64,000 nucleotides of DNA from Permianibacter fluminis (GCF_013179735.1 NZ_JABMEG010000001.1:2418001-2482000); one strand, 5' to 3'; counted from the stretch's first letter, positions 1-8,783 are shown. Notes: generated by a model from the letters alone, not told the origin. Numbers and translations: made by a program.

Positions 1-1
1 G

Positions 2-313
2 TTTGAGCGCAAACGGGTCGGATTCCACTTTGAGGAAGACGGAACGCTGGCTGTAGAAAAGCCAGCCTATAGCGCAATTAGTTACACGCTCGGCGTCAAA
101 AACAGACTCAACGGCGGCCTCATCGCCGGGGCGCCGACATGGGTCATTCCGGACGGCACCACCGTTGTAAAGAGCGCTGAAAGCAACACGACGACGAGCG
201 TAACGGTACGCCTCGGCGGCGGCGTTGCGGGCGAGCGGCACTTGATCAAATGCCGCTGGCAAAGCAGCAACGGCGATCAAGACGAAACCGAGTTCGCGTT
301 AGTCATCATTTAA
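2..313 (+). CDS. Phage head-associated Ig-like protein, 3' part
   Basis: This is the C-terminal 103 residues of a gene that starts left of the window; the frame is open from base 2 to the TAA at 311-313. The visible part has the pattern W-x-x-P-D-G, then a Ser/Thr-rich stretch (ESNTTTS), then RLGGGVAGE, then a strand ending in a hydrophobic tail (FALVII). This resembles the small beta-sandwich proteins that lie in many siphophage head modules near the capsid gene. The role is inferred from pattern and position; I cannot name a specific family with certainty. A strong hairpin terminator follows, before the capsid gene. Confidence 0.6.
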   Translation, partial: FERKRVGFHFEEDGTLAVEKPAYSAISYTLGVKNRLNGGLIAGAPTWVIPDGTTVVKSAESNTTTSVTVRLGGGVAGERHLIKCRWQSSNGDQDETEFALVII

Positions 314-333
314 CCACTTCACTTTCCACACCC

Positions 334-357
334 AACCCCGCCCAGTGCGGGGTTTTT
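334..357 (+). terminator. Rho-independent terminator upstream of capsid gene
   Basis: An 8-bp perfect stem AACCCCGC/GCGGGGTT with loop CCAGT is followed by a T run. It sits between the partial head gene and the protease-capsid gene, so it may separate or attenuate late transcripts. It ends 15 bp before the next start codon. Confidence 0.75.
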
Positions 358-372
358 GTTTGAGGGGTTTCC

Positions 373-2547
373 ATGAAAACAACACATTTCCGTCGTTCGA
401 ATCTGGCGCTGCTGGTGGCCGCAACGGCAATGGCAAGCGTGCCGATGGCGGGGCCGCAGGCGCACGGCGAAGGCTGGTACACCATGCGCGCAAGCGCCGG
501 CACGGCTGAGGTGTTCTTGTACGGCGAAATTGGCCCTTGGGGCGTCACGGCAAGTGACTTCAACAAAGAGTTGCGTTCAGTCGCCAAAGGCATGCAGCAC
601 ATCATGCTGCGCTTGTCGTCGCCCGGCGGCTCCATCGTCGACGGCCTTGCCATTTACAACATGGTCCGTGACCTGAAGATCAAAACCACGTGCGTCATCG
701 ATGCGCTGGCAGCATCCATGGGCTCGATCATCGCGCTGGCCTGCGACACCGTTCAGATGCGCGACAACGCGCTCTACATGATTCACAACCCGTGGACATG
801 GGCCGCCGGCGATGCGGATCAGCTGCGCAAGCAAGCCGACCTGCTCGACAAAAATCGCGACAACATGGTTGCCATCTACGCCCGCAAGTCGAGCAAAGAA
901 GCCGACGCCATCAAGCAGCTGATGGCTGACGAAACCTGGTACACCGCCGCTGAAGCCATCGAAGCCGGTTTTGTCGATGAAGTGATTGAATCCCTCGACG
1001 ACCAAGCCCGCGCCAGTCTGCGCATTCACGACACATTCAAGCTTGAAAACTACAGCGACTTGCAGCGCGCACCACAGGCGCATCTCAAGGCGTTGTTTAC
1101 CCCGCCCTTGGCCACCGACACCGGGGCTAATACCACCACTGATGAGGATGATCCCATGAAACGACGTAACCCTTTCCCGGCTGTCGCCAACCCGCCTGGT
1201 GCGGTGGTTGTCACGCCGGCCGTTGCCGCCCCGGCAGTGGCAACTACTGATGAGGCCGCGATCCGCGCGCAAACTCTGGCGCAGGACCAAGCTCGCCGCA
1301 ACGGCATTTCGGCGCTGTTTGCCCGCTTCGGCGATGCACACAACGATCTGCGCGATCAGTGCCTCAACGATCACGCCTGCAGCATCGAAAAGGCCAGCCA
1401 AGACTTGCTGGCCAAACTGACTCCGGCCAGTAACCCGACCACCCCGACCGCCGGCCCGTCGCGGATTGATGTTGGCCAGGATGCGCAGCAAAAATTCATT
1501 CTCGGCGCCACCTCCGCGCTGGAAATTCGCGCAGGCTTCGCTGCCAACGACCCGCAGAACGAGTTCCGCGGCTACACCCTGCGTGAAATTGCCCGGGCGT
1601 GTCTGCAGCGTGCCGGCATCGCGGATCGCGGCATGGACACCATGACCATGATCGGTGTGGCATTCACCCACGGCACCAGCGACTTCTCCAAGATTCTGGA
1701 GAACGTGGCAAACAAAGCACTGCTGCGCGGCGCGGAAGAAGCGGGCGAGACCTTCCAGCTGTTCACCAACAAAGGCAATCTGGCTGACTTCAAGATCGCC
1801 AAGCGCGCCAGCTTGAACGACTTCCCAGCCTTGCTGGAGGTTCCGGAGGGTGCTGAATACAAGTACGCCAGCGTCGGCGATAAGGGCGAACAGATTCAGC
1901 TGGCCACCTATGGCCGCATGTTTGCCATCACCCGCCAAGCCATCATCAACGATGATCTGGATGCGTTCAGCAAAATCCCGCGCGCCATGTCTCGGGCGGC
2001 CTACCGCACCGTCGGCAACCTGGTCTTCGCCATCCTGACCGGTAACCCGAACATGGCCGACGGCTTTGCCGTGTTTGACAACACCAACCACAAAAACCAG
2101 CCGACCAACGCCGCTTTGTCGCAGGCATCCATCGACATCATGCGTGTTGCAATGGCGCTGCAGAAAGACGGCACCAGTGGTGCGCCGCTGAACATCACGC
2201 CCAAGCACCTGCTCGTGCCACAAGCGCTGAAAGGCAAGGCCATCGCTGCAATCGAGTCTGAGACCGACCTCACTCAAGCCAACAGCAAGTCGCCAAACAT
2301 CATCCGCAACATCGCGGGCGTTATCGCCGATGCGCGTCTGGATGTGGCCAGCGCCACCGCGTACTACCTGCTGGCTGATCAAAATCAGTTCGACACTATC
2401 GAAGTCGCCTATCTGGATGGCAACGATGCGCCGGTGCTGGAGCGTCAGGACGGCTGGAAGGTGGATGGCGTGGAATTCAAGGTGCGCATGGACGCCGGTG
2501 TCCGCGCCCTGGATCACCGCACCATGGTCAAGAACGCCGGCGCGTAA
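373..2547 (+). CDS. ClpP-like prohead protease fused to major capsid protein
   Basis: A 724-residue fusion. Residues about 35-210 are a ClpP/S49-like prohead protease: the nucleophile lies in ALAASMGS (S115), with H138 in MIHNP and D186 in MADETW, a spacing matching the ClpP Ser-His-Asp triad. A Pro/Ala/Thr-rich linker (about 225-370) leads to the capsid domain (about 370-724). Such fusions are known in siphophages: the protease matures the prohead and the C-terminal part forms the shell. The start has a good Shine-Dalgarno (GAGGGG). Odd features are an N-terminal 30 residues that read like a signal peptide (basic start, LALLVAATAMA core) ahead of where related proteases normally begin, and an internal in-frame ATG with its own Shine-Dalgarno at 1156. 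Function is well supported; the fate of the N-terminal extension is unknown. Confidence 0.9.
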   Translation: MKTTHFRRSNLALLVAATAMASVPMAGPQAHGEGWYTMRASAGTAEVFLYGEIGPWGVTASDFNKELRSVAKGMQHIMLRLSSPGGSIVDGLAIYNMVRDLKIKTTCVIDALAASMGSIIALACDTVQMRDNALYMIHNPWTWAAGDADQLRKQADLLDKNRDNMVAIYARKSSKEADAIKQLMADETWYTAAEAIEAGFVDEVIESLDDQARASLRIHDTFKLENYSDLQRAPQAHLKALFTPPLATDTGANTTTDEDDPMKRRNPFPAVANPPGAVVVTPAVAAPAVATTDEAAIRAQTLAQDQARRNGISALFARFGDAHNDLRDQCLNDHACSIEKASQDLLAKLTPASNPTTPTAGPSRIDVGQDAQQKFILGATSALEIRAGFAANDPQNEFRGYTLREIARACLQRAGIADRGMDTMTMIGVAFTHGTSDFSKILENVANKALLRGAEEAGETFQLFTNKGNLADFKIAKRASLNDFPALLEVPEGAEYKYASVGDKGEQIQLATYGRMFAITRQAIINDDLDAFSKIPRAMSRAAYRTVGNLVFAILTGNPNMADGFAVFDNTNHKNQPTNAALSQASIDIMRVAMALQKDGTSGAPLNITPKHLLVPQALKGKAIAAIESETDLTQANSKSPNIIRNIAGVIADARLDVASATAYYLLADQNQFDTIEVAYLDGNDAPVLERQDGWKVDGVEFKVRMDAGVRALDHRTMVKNAGA
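1144..1158 (+). promoter_or_regulatory. Internal Shine-Dalgarno and in-frame ATG within protease-capsid gene
   Basis: GAGG at 1144-1147 lies 8 nt before an in-frame ATG at 1156 (MKRRNPF...). Initiation here would give a 464-residue linker-plus-capsid protein without the protease, comparable in principle to the nested lambda C/Nu3 arrangement. This is inferred from sequence only. Confidence 0.45.
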
Positions 2548-2577
2548 TCGCTGGCTTAACCCTCAATCAAAGCAAAC

Positions 2578-2610
2578 GAAATGGGCTGCGCTGCAGCCCA
2601 TTTCAATTTT
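2578..2610 (+). terminator. Terminator after capsid gene
   Basis: A perfect 12-bp stem (GAAATGGGCTGC and its complement) with a 3-nt loop GCT is followed by AATTTT. It lies in the 118-bp gap between the capsid gene and the DUF2190-type gene and probably tunes capsid expression relative to downstream genes. Confidence 0.75.
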
Positions 2611-2665
2611 CCCCTGCAGCTAAGGTGCCGTTTGCCTGAGTTGCAACATGTGAGGAACTGCAAGC

Positions 2666-2995
2666 ATGAAAAACTATGTTCATCGTGGCGACACCGTCGA
2701 ACTGACGGCGCCCTACGCGGTATCGTCGGGCGGCGGCTGCAAGGTCGGTTCGATCTTCGCCGTTGCCATCAATGATGTGGCTAACGGCGCCAAAGGTCAG
2801 TTTCACCGCACTGGCTGCTTCGATCTGCCGAAGACCACCGGTGAAGCATGGACTGTCGGCGCCAAGCTGTACTGGAACGACACCACCAAGGCGGTCACCA
2901 CCACTGTCAGCACCAACTTGCTGATCGGTGTGGCGGAAGAAGCGGCAGCATCGGGCGACACTGTCGGCCGCATTCTGCTCGGCAACTTCGCTTAA
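2666..2995 (+). CDS. DUF2190-type capsid cement protein
   Basis: This 109-residue protein begins MKNYVHRGDTVELTAPYAVS and contains a later G-x-x-LYW-DTTKAVTTT-x-x-x-NLLIGVA segment and a C-terminal VGRILLGN, the pattern of DUF2190 phage proteins. Several members are capsid decoration or cement proteins, and the position directly after the capsid gene supports that. GAGGAA precedes the start. There is no signal peptide or membrane segment. Confidence 0.75.
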   Translation: MKNYVHRGDTVELTAPYAVSSGGGCKVGSIFAVAINDVANGAKGQFHRTGCFDLPKTTGEAWTVGAKLYWNDTTKAVTTTVSTNLLIGVAEEAAASGDTVGRILLGNFA

Positions 2996-3000
2996 TCGCC

Positions 3001-3303
3001 GTGCGCTGGGACCAACTCCCGCACAAGATTGCGGGCCGGCTGTTTCGCGACGCCGTGCCCGCAATTTTTCACGGTGCCGATAGCGATGTGCCGTGCCGTG
3101 TCATTCCGGATCGTGAATTCCTGAGTGGTGCATCTGGCACAGCCAATGATGCGCTCTGGCGCTTTGAATTCCTGATCGAGGAAGTCGGCCGGCCCGACCG
3201 TGGCAATGAATTTACCGTGCTTGGCAGGCGCTATCGCGTCACCCGCATGGATGCCGACGATGGGGTAGTGGCCCGCGTCTTAGCCTCGGAGCGCCCAGAA
3301 TGA
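3001..3303 (+). CDS. Head-tail joining protein (GTG start)
   Basis: A 100-residue protein starting at GTG 3001 (VRWDQLPHKIAGRLF) five bases after the previous stop; upstream codons in this frame overlap the DUF2190 gene and are unlikely to be used. The stop overlaps the next start as ATGA. The central WRFEFLIEEV and terminal YRVTRMDADD-x-x-VARVLAS resemble small beta-barrel head-tail connector proteins (lambda FII-like). The assignment rests on size, order and pattern, so it is tentative. Confidence 0.6.
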   Translation: MRWDQLPHKIAGRLFRDAVPAIFHGADSDVPCRVIPDREFLSGASGTANDALWRFEFLIEEVGRPDRGNEFTVLGRRYRVTRMDADDGVVARVLASERPE

Positions 3304-3737
3304 TCGAGCGTGAACTGAAATTGGCTCTGAAGGCGCGGCTGGAAACGGTCACCAAGGCCAATGGCTATCTGACGGATTCCGGGCTGCAGGTAAAGCTTGG
3401 CTGGCCGGCGTATGCCATCAGCGCGTTCAATCGCGGCGACATGATCGCCATTCAACCCAACACAACGGATTCACAGCCGCACACGCAATCACTTCACGAT
3501 TGCGAGCTCGGCGTGTTGATTGTGGGTATCACCAGCGAACCCGATGAGCCGGATCTGCGGCTGGATGAGTTCCTGACCGATTTTCGCAAGGCGATGTTTA
3601 CCGGTGCCGAGATTGATCAGCGAATCATCGATATCAGGCAGGACGGCAAGGGCGAGTACGAACTGGATGAAGACGGTGGCCTGGCCTATCTGCATCTGCC
3701 CATTCGCATCCAATACCAAGCCGACTTTCTAACTTAA
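3300..3737 (+). CDS. Tail terminator/completion-like protein
   Basis: This 145-residue protein overlaps the preceding gene by 4 bp (ATGA), indicating translational coupling. It begins MIERELKLALKARLE, has the mid-region DCELGVLIVGI, and ends in alternating hydrophobic strands (LHLPIRIQYQ). Size, fold pattern and position between the head-tail joining protein and the tail tube fit a tail terminator (gpU-like), which caps the tail tube and joins it to the head. No catalytic motif is visible. Sequence similarity within this family is low, so the call relies on gene order. Confidence 0.55.
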   Translation: MIERELKLALKARLETVTKANGYLTDSGLQVKLGWPAYAISAFNRGDMIAIQPNTTDSQPHTQSLHDCELGVLIVGITSEPDEPDLRLDEFLTDFRKAMFTGAEIDQRIIDIRQDGKGEYELDEDGGLAYLHLPIRIQYQADFLT

Positions 3738-3750
3738 TCCGAGGCTTCCC

Positions 3751-3945
3751 ATGACGACCTCAAACGATGTGGCCGAGACGCTGCAGGGCGAAGCCTTGCC
3801 CGATCCCCTGCCGAAGAGCGGCGGCACTTACAGCCGGCTGCCAAACGGCCGCGTCGTGCCGCTCGAAGCGGCCGAACCCGCAACCGAAATTACCACCCCG
3901 ACGGCAGTGCCGGCGGCTGATCCCGAAACCGTGCAAGAGGATTGA
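3751..3945 (+). CDS. Small phage protein, unknown
   Basis: A 64-residue acidic, Pro/Ala/Thr-rich protein (MTTSNDVAETLQGEALPDPL...) with a GGTYSRLPNGRVVPLE core. GAGG precedes the ATG by 8 bp and the stop is 2 bp before the tail tube start, so it is within the late operon. Short proteins with this SGGTYxR...G motif occur next to tail tube genes in related phages; their role is unknown to me. Confidence 0.6.
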   Translation: MTTSNDVAETLQGEALPDPLPKSGGTYSRLPNGRVVPLEAAEPATEITTPTAVPAADPETVQED

Positions 3946-3947
3946 TC

Positions 3948-4859
3948 ATGGCACTGAAAGTTCGAAACAAAATTCTGCTGGCGAAATCGGAAGTCACCTA
4001 CGGTACCGACCCGGTACCGACCGGTGCCGCCAACGCCGTCCTGACGCGCTCGCTTGAATTGACGGCGATCGAAGCGGAAGAAGTGGAGCGGGAGCTGCTT
4101 CGCGGCACGCCCGGCAATAACCCCAAGCTGCTGGCAGGCGTTCACTGCGCCCTGACTTTTCAGGTGGAAATTCAAGGGGCTGGCGCTGCCGGCACCGCGC
4201 CTGGTTATGGAGCCATCCTGAAAGGCTGCGCCCATTCAGAAACCATCTCTGCCGGCGTTGACGTTCAATACACGCCCGTCAACACCAACGAAGGTTCCAC
4301 CACCTTCTATGTCTACCACGACGGCATTCTGCACAAGATTACCGGTGCCCGTGGCAGCGTGAAGTACACCTTCGCTGTCGGCGGCATCCCGGTGATGGAA
4401 TTCACTTTCATCGGTCTCTACAACGCGCCTATCGCGCAAGCAAACCCGACCGGCACATTCACCGCCTTCAAGGCGCCGAAAGTCGTCAGCAACGCGCTCG
4501 GCACGTTCTCGCTGGGCGGCTTTGCGGCAAAGCTGGAGACCTTCGAGTTGGATGTTGCGGTTGAGCGCACTTATCACGAGCTGATCGGTGCCAAGTCCAT
4601 CGAGGTCACCGATCGCAAGCCAGCCGGCACGCTGACCATCGAAGAGCCGACGCTGGCAACCAAAGATTACTGGGCGGAAGTGCTGGCGGAAAACGAGCTC
4701 GCCGTCTCGATGCAGCACGGCAACGTGGCCGGCTCCATCGTTTCCATCACCGCGCAAAAGCTGCAGCTAGGCAAGCCATCACGCACCGAGAAGAACGGCG
4801 TTTCCATGCTGCAAATCCCGTTCACCGTTAACGATGACTACATCCTGAAGGTCGCCTAA
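3948..4859 (+). CDS. Phage tail tube protein
   Basis: A 303-residue protein starting MALKVRNKILLAKSEVTYGT. I chose the ATG at 3948 (AGAGG 7 bp upstream) over a TTG two codons earlier. The YGTDPVPTGAANAVL opening, long beta-rich body, ELDVAVERTYHELIGAKS segment and PFTVNDD end are typical of siphophage major tail proteins that polymerise into the tube. It precedes the chaperone pair and tape measure as in lambda-like tails. The stop overlaps the next start (TAATG). Confidence 0.8.
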   Translation: MALKVRNKILLAKSEVTYGTDPVPTGAANAVLTRSLELTAIEAEEVERELLRGTPGNNPKLLAGVHCALTFQVEIQGAGAAGTAPGYGAILKGCAHSETISAGVDVQYTPVNTNEGSTTFYVYHDGILHKITGARGSVKYTFAVGGIPVMEFTFIGLYNAPIAQANPTGTFTAFKAPKVVSNALGTFSLGGFAAKLETFELDVAVERTYHELIGAKSIEVTDRKPAGTLTIEEPTLATKDYWAEVLAENELAVSMQHGNVAGSIVSITAQKLQLGKPSRTEKNGVSMLQIPFTVNDDYILKVA

Positions 4860-5182
4860 TGTTTCGATTCCAGAAAGTTCCGCGGGTATCGTGGCCGGTC
4901 ACGATTCGTGTTCCGGAAGATGGTGGTGTCATCGGCGAAAAACCGGTGACCATCACCTACAAGCTGATCACGCACGAAGAGTTCAAGAAGCTCAGTGATG
5001 AAAACGATATCGCCCTGCTCAAGGCAGTAGTGGTCGGCTTCAAGGACTTCGAAGACGAAAACGGCAATCCGCTGCTCTTCAGCCAGGAAAACCTTCACGA
5101 CCTGTTGCAGCACGCCTTCATCCGGATGCCGCTGTTCACCGGCTATATGCAGGCGTCGGCGGCGGCCCCGGCAAAAAACTGA
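4859..5182 (+). CDS. Tail assembly chaperone, short form (gpG-like)
   Basis: A 107-residue protein overlapping the tail tube stop. The body carries a beta-rich N-terminus and an acidic helical part (THEEFKKLSDENDIALLKAVV, FSQENLHDLL), and it ends ASAAAPAKN. It is the normal-frame product of the frameshift gene pair: the ribosome meets A AAA AAC at 5173-5179 directly before the TGA at 5180. In lambda the equivalent gpG wraps the tape measure protein during tail assembly. Order (tube, chaperone, frameshift extension, tape measure) matches the canonical module. Confidence 0.8.
   Translation: MFRFQKVPRVSWPVTIRVPEDGGVIGEKPVTITYKLITHEEFKKLSDENDIALLKAVVVGFKDFEDENGNPLLFSQENLHDLLQHAFIRMPLFTGYMQASAAAPAKN
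5173..5179 (+). promoter_or_regulatory. Programmed -1 frameshift slippery heptamer A AAA AAC
   Basis: In the chaperone frame the codons are GCA AAA AAC TGA, so the heptamer has exactly the X XXY YYZ phase needed for a -1 slip. The -1 frame stays open through 5559 into a DUF1799-like domain. A possible stimulatory hairpin (5195-5202 with 5210-5217, one G-U pair) lies 15 nt downstream, a somewhat long spacer. Confidence 0.88.
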
Positions 5183-5559
5183 TCGCGGCGGCGCGGCGCT
5201 GGGCGAGTTCCAGCGTCAGCGCCGCCGACCTCGACGATCTGGAAGCCGAGCTGCGCAGTTGCAACGCCCCGGAAGAGGTGATCGCCGAAGCGCTGCAGTC
5301 CCGGCGTGGTGAAGAGCTGGAAATTCTGCCGGAAAACGCAACAGCAGTCCGCGCACTGCAGCTGTGCGGCACGCAGTGGCGCATGCACCCCAACGGACTG
5401 CCCTACGGCCTGGACTATCAAGCTGCCGAACTGCCGTGGCGCTACGCCGGGCTGGTGCTCACCGGTGAAGATTTTGCGCGGCTTCAGCTGCTCGAAAACA
5501 CCGCAATCGAAACCTTTCGCGAAAACGCTTCATCCCGGTCGCCCGGTCTCGGCGCCTGA
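5179..5559 (+). CDS. Frameshift extension of tail chaperone (gpGT-like, DUF1799-like)
   Basis: This frame has no good start codon of its own next to a Shine-Dalgarno and joins the chaperone by a -1 slip at 5173-5179, giving a fusion of about 233 residues. The extension has a helical acidic stretch (DLDDLEAELRS) and then GTQWRMHPNGLPYGLDY, the DUF1799 signature found between tail chaperones and tape measures. The long form is expected as a minor product that bridges chaperone and tape measure or tube. An internal ATG at 5278 exists but would discard the connecting region. Confidence 0.8.
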   Translation: MIAAARRWASSSVSAADLDDLEAELRSCNAPEEVIAEALQSRRGEELEILPENATAVRALQLCGTQWRMHPNGLPYGLDYQAAELPWRYAGLVLTGEDFARLQLLENTAIETFRENASSRSPGLGA

Positions 5560-5582
5560 CACTTCTCTTTGAGAATCCATCC

Positions 5583-8500
5583 ATGACTGATGTCACCATC
5601 CGCCTGGCGGCGGACGGCTCTTTGCTGGTTAGTGGCATGCAGCAGGGCGAGAACGCCGTCAAACGCTTCACCGCCACCGCGCAAAGCAGTGTCGACGCCA
5701 CCAGCAGCAGCTTCAAGCAGCTGCAGTCTGATGTTGGTTTGGTTGCGCGGGCGTGGGCCGTCATTACGGCCGGCAAATTTGCTGCCGGTTTGTTCTCGCA
5801 GGCTGCTGCTGCCGAGCAAACACAGATTCGCCTGCAAAACTTGTCAGGCAGCGCGGATGCCTACGCCCGCAACCAGGCGTATCTGTCGCAGCTGGCGACG
5901 CGGTACGGCCAAGACCTGCAAACCCTTTCTGGTAGCTATGTGCGCGTGCTGGCACTGGAAGAGGCCCGCATTGTCAGTGGCCAGCAGGGGCGCGAGATTC
6001 TGGAAGGCATGGCCAACGCCTCGGCATTTTTGGGCGCCAGCCAAGCCCAAACCGCGCAAAGCATGTTCGGCCTCTCGCAAGCACTAACATCCGGTACCGT
6101 GCGCGCGGAAGAGCTGAACCAGGTCACCGAGCCGCTGCCTGGCTTGTTGCAAAAACTCGACAAGGCATCCGGACAAACCGCCGGCGGCTTCCGGCGCATG
6201 GTGGTCGACGGCAAAGTCACCTCAGACATGTTCCGCGACACGCTGATCCGGGCGCTGTCCGAGTATGACGGCGCCGCAGAAAAAGCCGCCAAGAGCACGC
6301 AAGGCAGTTTGAATCTGATGGGCAATGCAGTGACATCGCTGCAGCTTGCCTTTACGCAAGCAACCGGCGGGCCGCTGTCGGTGTTCGCAGAGGGTTTTGC
6401 CAACATCGCCAGCGTGATGGCCAGCCCCGGCATGGTCCCGTTGATTCAGGGCACGCTGGCTGCTGGCATCGCACTGGTGTCGGTCCGTACCCTGCAGGCA
6501 GCAGATGCGGCCATCGGCCGTGTGGTTGCAGCTCGACTGGAAGCCGCTGCGAACGTTGATGCTGCACGCGCCGCTATGGCGATGGCAGCTGCCAACGTCG
6601 AAGCGGCGAAAACGGAATATGCCCTTGCCGCTGCTGAAGCAAACACCGCTCGCGCTGCCGCTGCAGCCACCCCCGGCTTCTTCCTGAACGCCGCCGCGGT
6701 TGAAGCGCTGCGCGAAGCCGAAGCAAACGAACTGGCCATGAAGGCGGCGGTGAGCGTTGCTGAGAACAAAGAGATCGGCACCAAAGGCGTGCTCAATGCC
6801 GCCACTCATCGTCTTGCGCAAGCCAACAACGTGCTCGGCAAAGCGACAGCGTTTCTTGGTGGCCCATTCGGCATAGCGATCGCTGCTCTTGCCTTCATTG
6901 CTCCGTTGCTGTTTCAAACCGCCAGCGCCAACGATGCGGCGGCCGCGGCGACTGACCGCAACGCCGCTGCTACGGCCCGGCTCGCCGCGCAAGAGCAAAA
7001 CCTGCTCGATAAGCGGCTTGGCGCGGTCAAGTCGGAATCTCTGAGTGCGGCGCAGGCTGAAGCGCGGCTGCGTACAGCCGAACGCATGCTGATCACCGCC
7101 GAAAAGGGTTTGCAACTTTCGGTCGCGTCCAACGGTGCCCGTAGCGAAGAGGCCAAGCAGGCGCAGCAGCTGGTGACCTACTGGCGCGGTTTGATCGCGG
7201 TCTACGAAGAGGCTCGCCAGAAAACGCCGGCCGCTGCCGAAGCCAACAAGAATCTGGCCCAGTTCAACAAGGAGCTGCAAGAGCGCATCAATACGCTCGG
7301 CCTCACCGGCGTCGCGCTCGATGCCTACAAGCTCACCCAGCTGGCGGCAAACGCCACCGACAAAACGGCGCTCAATGACGGTCAGCGCCTAGTCCAGCTG
7401 TATCGCGACAAAGAGGCCGCGATACAGGCCGAAAACGAAGCCAAGAAGCGTGCCGAAGAGATTGAGCAGCGGGCGAAGTCGCTCAACACGCAGCTGATCC
7501 AAACCTTTCAGCAGCGCATGGCGCTGGACAAGCAGCACGCCACCAATGTCCAGGCCCTGAAAATCTATTATGCCGGCAACGCCGCTCAGCTCGATCTGCT
7601 GCTCAAACTGGAGCAGCAGGACTACGACATGAAGGTGAAGCTGCTGGATCCGCATCAGCAGCTGCTCAAGAACCTGGAAGATGAAGAGAAAACCCTGCGC
7701 GATCAAGTCAACGCCCGCCAAGGCGCTAATCGCGAAGGCTTCATCGCTCTGCAACTGGCCAAGGCCGGTACCGACGCTGATGCGGCCGAACGGGATGCGA
7801 TTCGGCAAAAGGCCGGTGCCATCTATGACCTGACCCAAGCGCTGCGCCAACAGCAGCGTGAAGACGAACAACGCCGCAGCACACTCGACACCATCCGCGA
7901 GGCCGGTGGCGCTCCAGATAGCGAAGCGCTCGGCGGCATCAATCTGCCGGAGTTCTCGGCGTCAGAGCAGCTGGCGCAGGATCACGCCGTGCAGTTGGCG
8001 ATGCTCGATGAGTTCTACCAGGCCAAGCAGACAAAGCTCGCAGAAAGCCTGGAGCAGGGGCGCCTGACCCAGCAGGAGTATCAAGAGCAAGCCCTCTTGG
8101 TGGCCAGTGAGTACGGCACCCAGTTTCTTGCCCTGCAGCAGATTCATGCTGACGAAGAAAATACGCTCAACGCGCAGCGATCGGCCATGGCCATCTGGTG
8201 GGAGCAGCTGACTGCCCGGCAAAAGATTCAGGTCGGCATCGGCGCGTTAACGCAGATCACGGCGCAACTGGCAAACCACAGCCGCAAAGCATTCGAAATC
8301 AACAAGGCCGCCGGTCTCGCCAACGCGATTGTCGGCACCTACTCAGGTGTCGCGATGGCGCTGGAGAATCCGTGGCCGCTGAACCTGATTGCGGCAGCGT
8401 CGGTACTGGCCACCGGCATCATGCAAATCAAGCAGATCAAGTCGGCCAAGTTTGGCGGTGGGGGAGGTGGTGGCGGCGGCTCCATCAGCACCGGTGGTGG

Positions 8501-8780
8501 CGCAGCTGCTGTCACGGCAGCCACCAACAGCGCGCCACAACTCCCGCAAGTCATTGGCACCAGTACCGTCATCGGCGGCGCTCCCAATGGTGGCACCACC
8601 ATCAATGTCACCGTCGGCGATGTCCACGGTGACGGCATGACGGCGTCTGAACTCGATAGCCAGATGACCAAAGTCGTGCACCGTGAAATCGTGCCGGCGT
8701 TTGCCGATGCGGTCGCCCGCGATGCAATGCCCGTTCAATCCACTTCCCGATTTGCCCGCGATATTCGAGGCGACAAGTAA
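5583..8780 (+). CDS. Tape measure protein
   Basis: A 1065-residue protein, the longest tail protein after the hub. Residues about 70-260 form the conserved tape-measure domain, including QAQTAQSMFGLSQALTSG, ELNQVTEPLPGLLQ and GGFRRMVVDGKVTSDMFRD. An Ala-rich coiled coil (about 305-420), a hydrophobic segment GIAIAALAFIAPLLF (about 430-445), further Gln/Glu-rich coils (620-850) and a Gly-rich linker (about 957-967) follow. It sets tail length and probably takes part in DNA passage through the inner membrane. It follows the chaperone pair by 23 bp. Confidence 0.9.
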   Translation: MTDVTIRLAADGSLLVSGMQQGENAVKRFTATAQSSVDATSSSFKQLQSDVGLVARAWAVITAGKFAAGLFSQAAAAEQTQIRLQNLSGSADAYARNQAYLSQLATRYGQDLQTLSGSYVRVLALEEARIVSGQQGREILEGMANASAFLGASQAQTAQSMFGLSQALTSGTVRAEELNQVTEPLPGLLQKLDKASGQTAGGFRRMVVDGKVTSDMFRDTLIRALSEYDGAAEKAAKSTQGSLNLMGNAVTSLQLAFTQATGGPLSVFAEGFANIASVMASPGMVPLIQGTLAAGIALVSVRTLQAADAAIGRVVAARLEAAANVDAARAAMAMAAANVEAAKTEYALAAAEANTARAAAAATPGFFLNAAAVEALREAEANELAMKAAVSVAENKEIGTKGVLNAATHRLAQANNVLGKATAFLGGPFGIAIAALAFIAPLLFQTASANDAAAAATDRNAAATARLAAQEQNLLDKRLGAVKSESLSAAQAEARLRTAERMLITAEKGLQLSVASNGARSEEAKQAQQLVTYWRGLIAVYEEARQKTPAAAEANKNLAQFNKELQERINTLGLTGVALDAYKLTQLAANATDKTALNDGQRLVQLYRDKEAAIQAENEAKKRAEEIEQRAKSLNTQLIQTFQQRMALDKQHATNVQALKIYYAGNAAQLDLLLKLEQQDYDMKVKLLDPHQQLLKNLEDEEKTLRDQVNARQGANREGFIALQLAKAGTDADAAERDAIRQKAGAIYDLTQALRQQQREDEQRRSTLDTIREAGGAPDSEALGGINLPEFSASEQLAQDHAVQLAMLDEFYQAKQTKLAESLEQGRLTQQEYQEQALLVASEYGTQFLALQQIHADEENTLNAQRSAMAIWWEQLTARQKIQVGIGALTQITAQLANHSRKAFEINKAAGLANAIVGTYSGVAMALENPWPLNLIAAASVLATGIMQIKQIKSAKFGGGGGGGGGSISTGGGAAAVTAATNSAPQLPQVIGTSTVIGGAPNGGTTINVTVGDVHGDGMTASELDSQMTKVVHREIVPAFADAVARDAMPVQSTSRFARDIRGDK

Positions 8781-8783
8781 GCC

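Noticed and set aside
577-2517. 646-residue open frame on the minus strand
   Set aside because: Shadow of the protease-capsid gene; the plus-strand protein has catalytic motifs and Shine-Dalgarno, while the antisense product is low-complexity.
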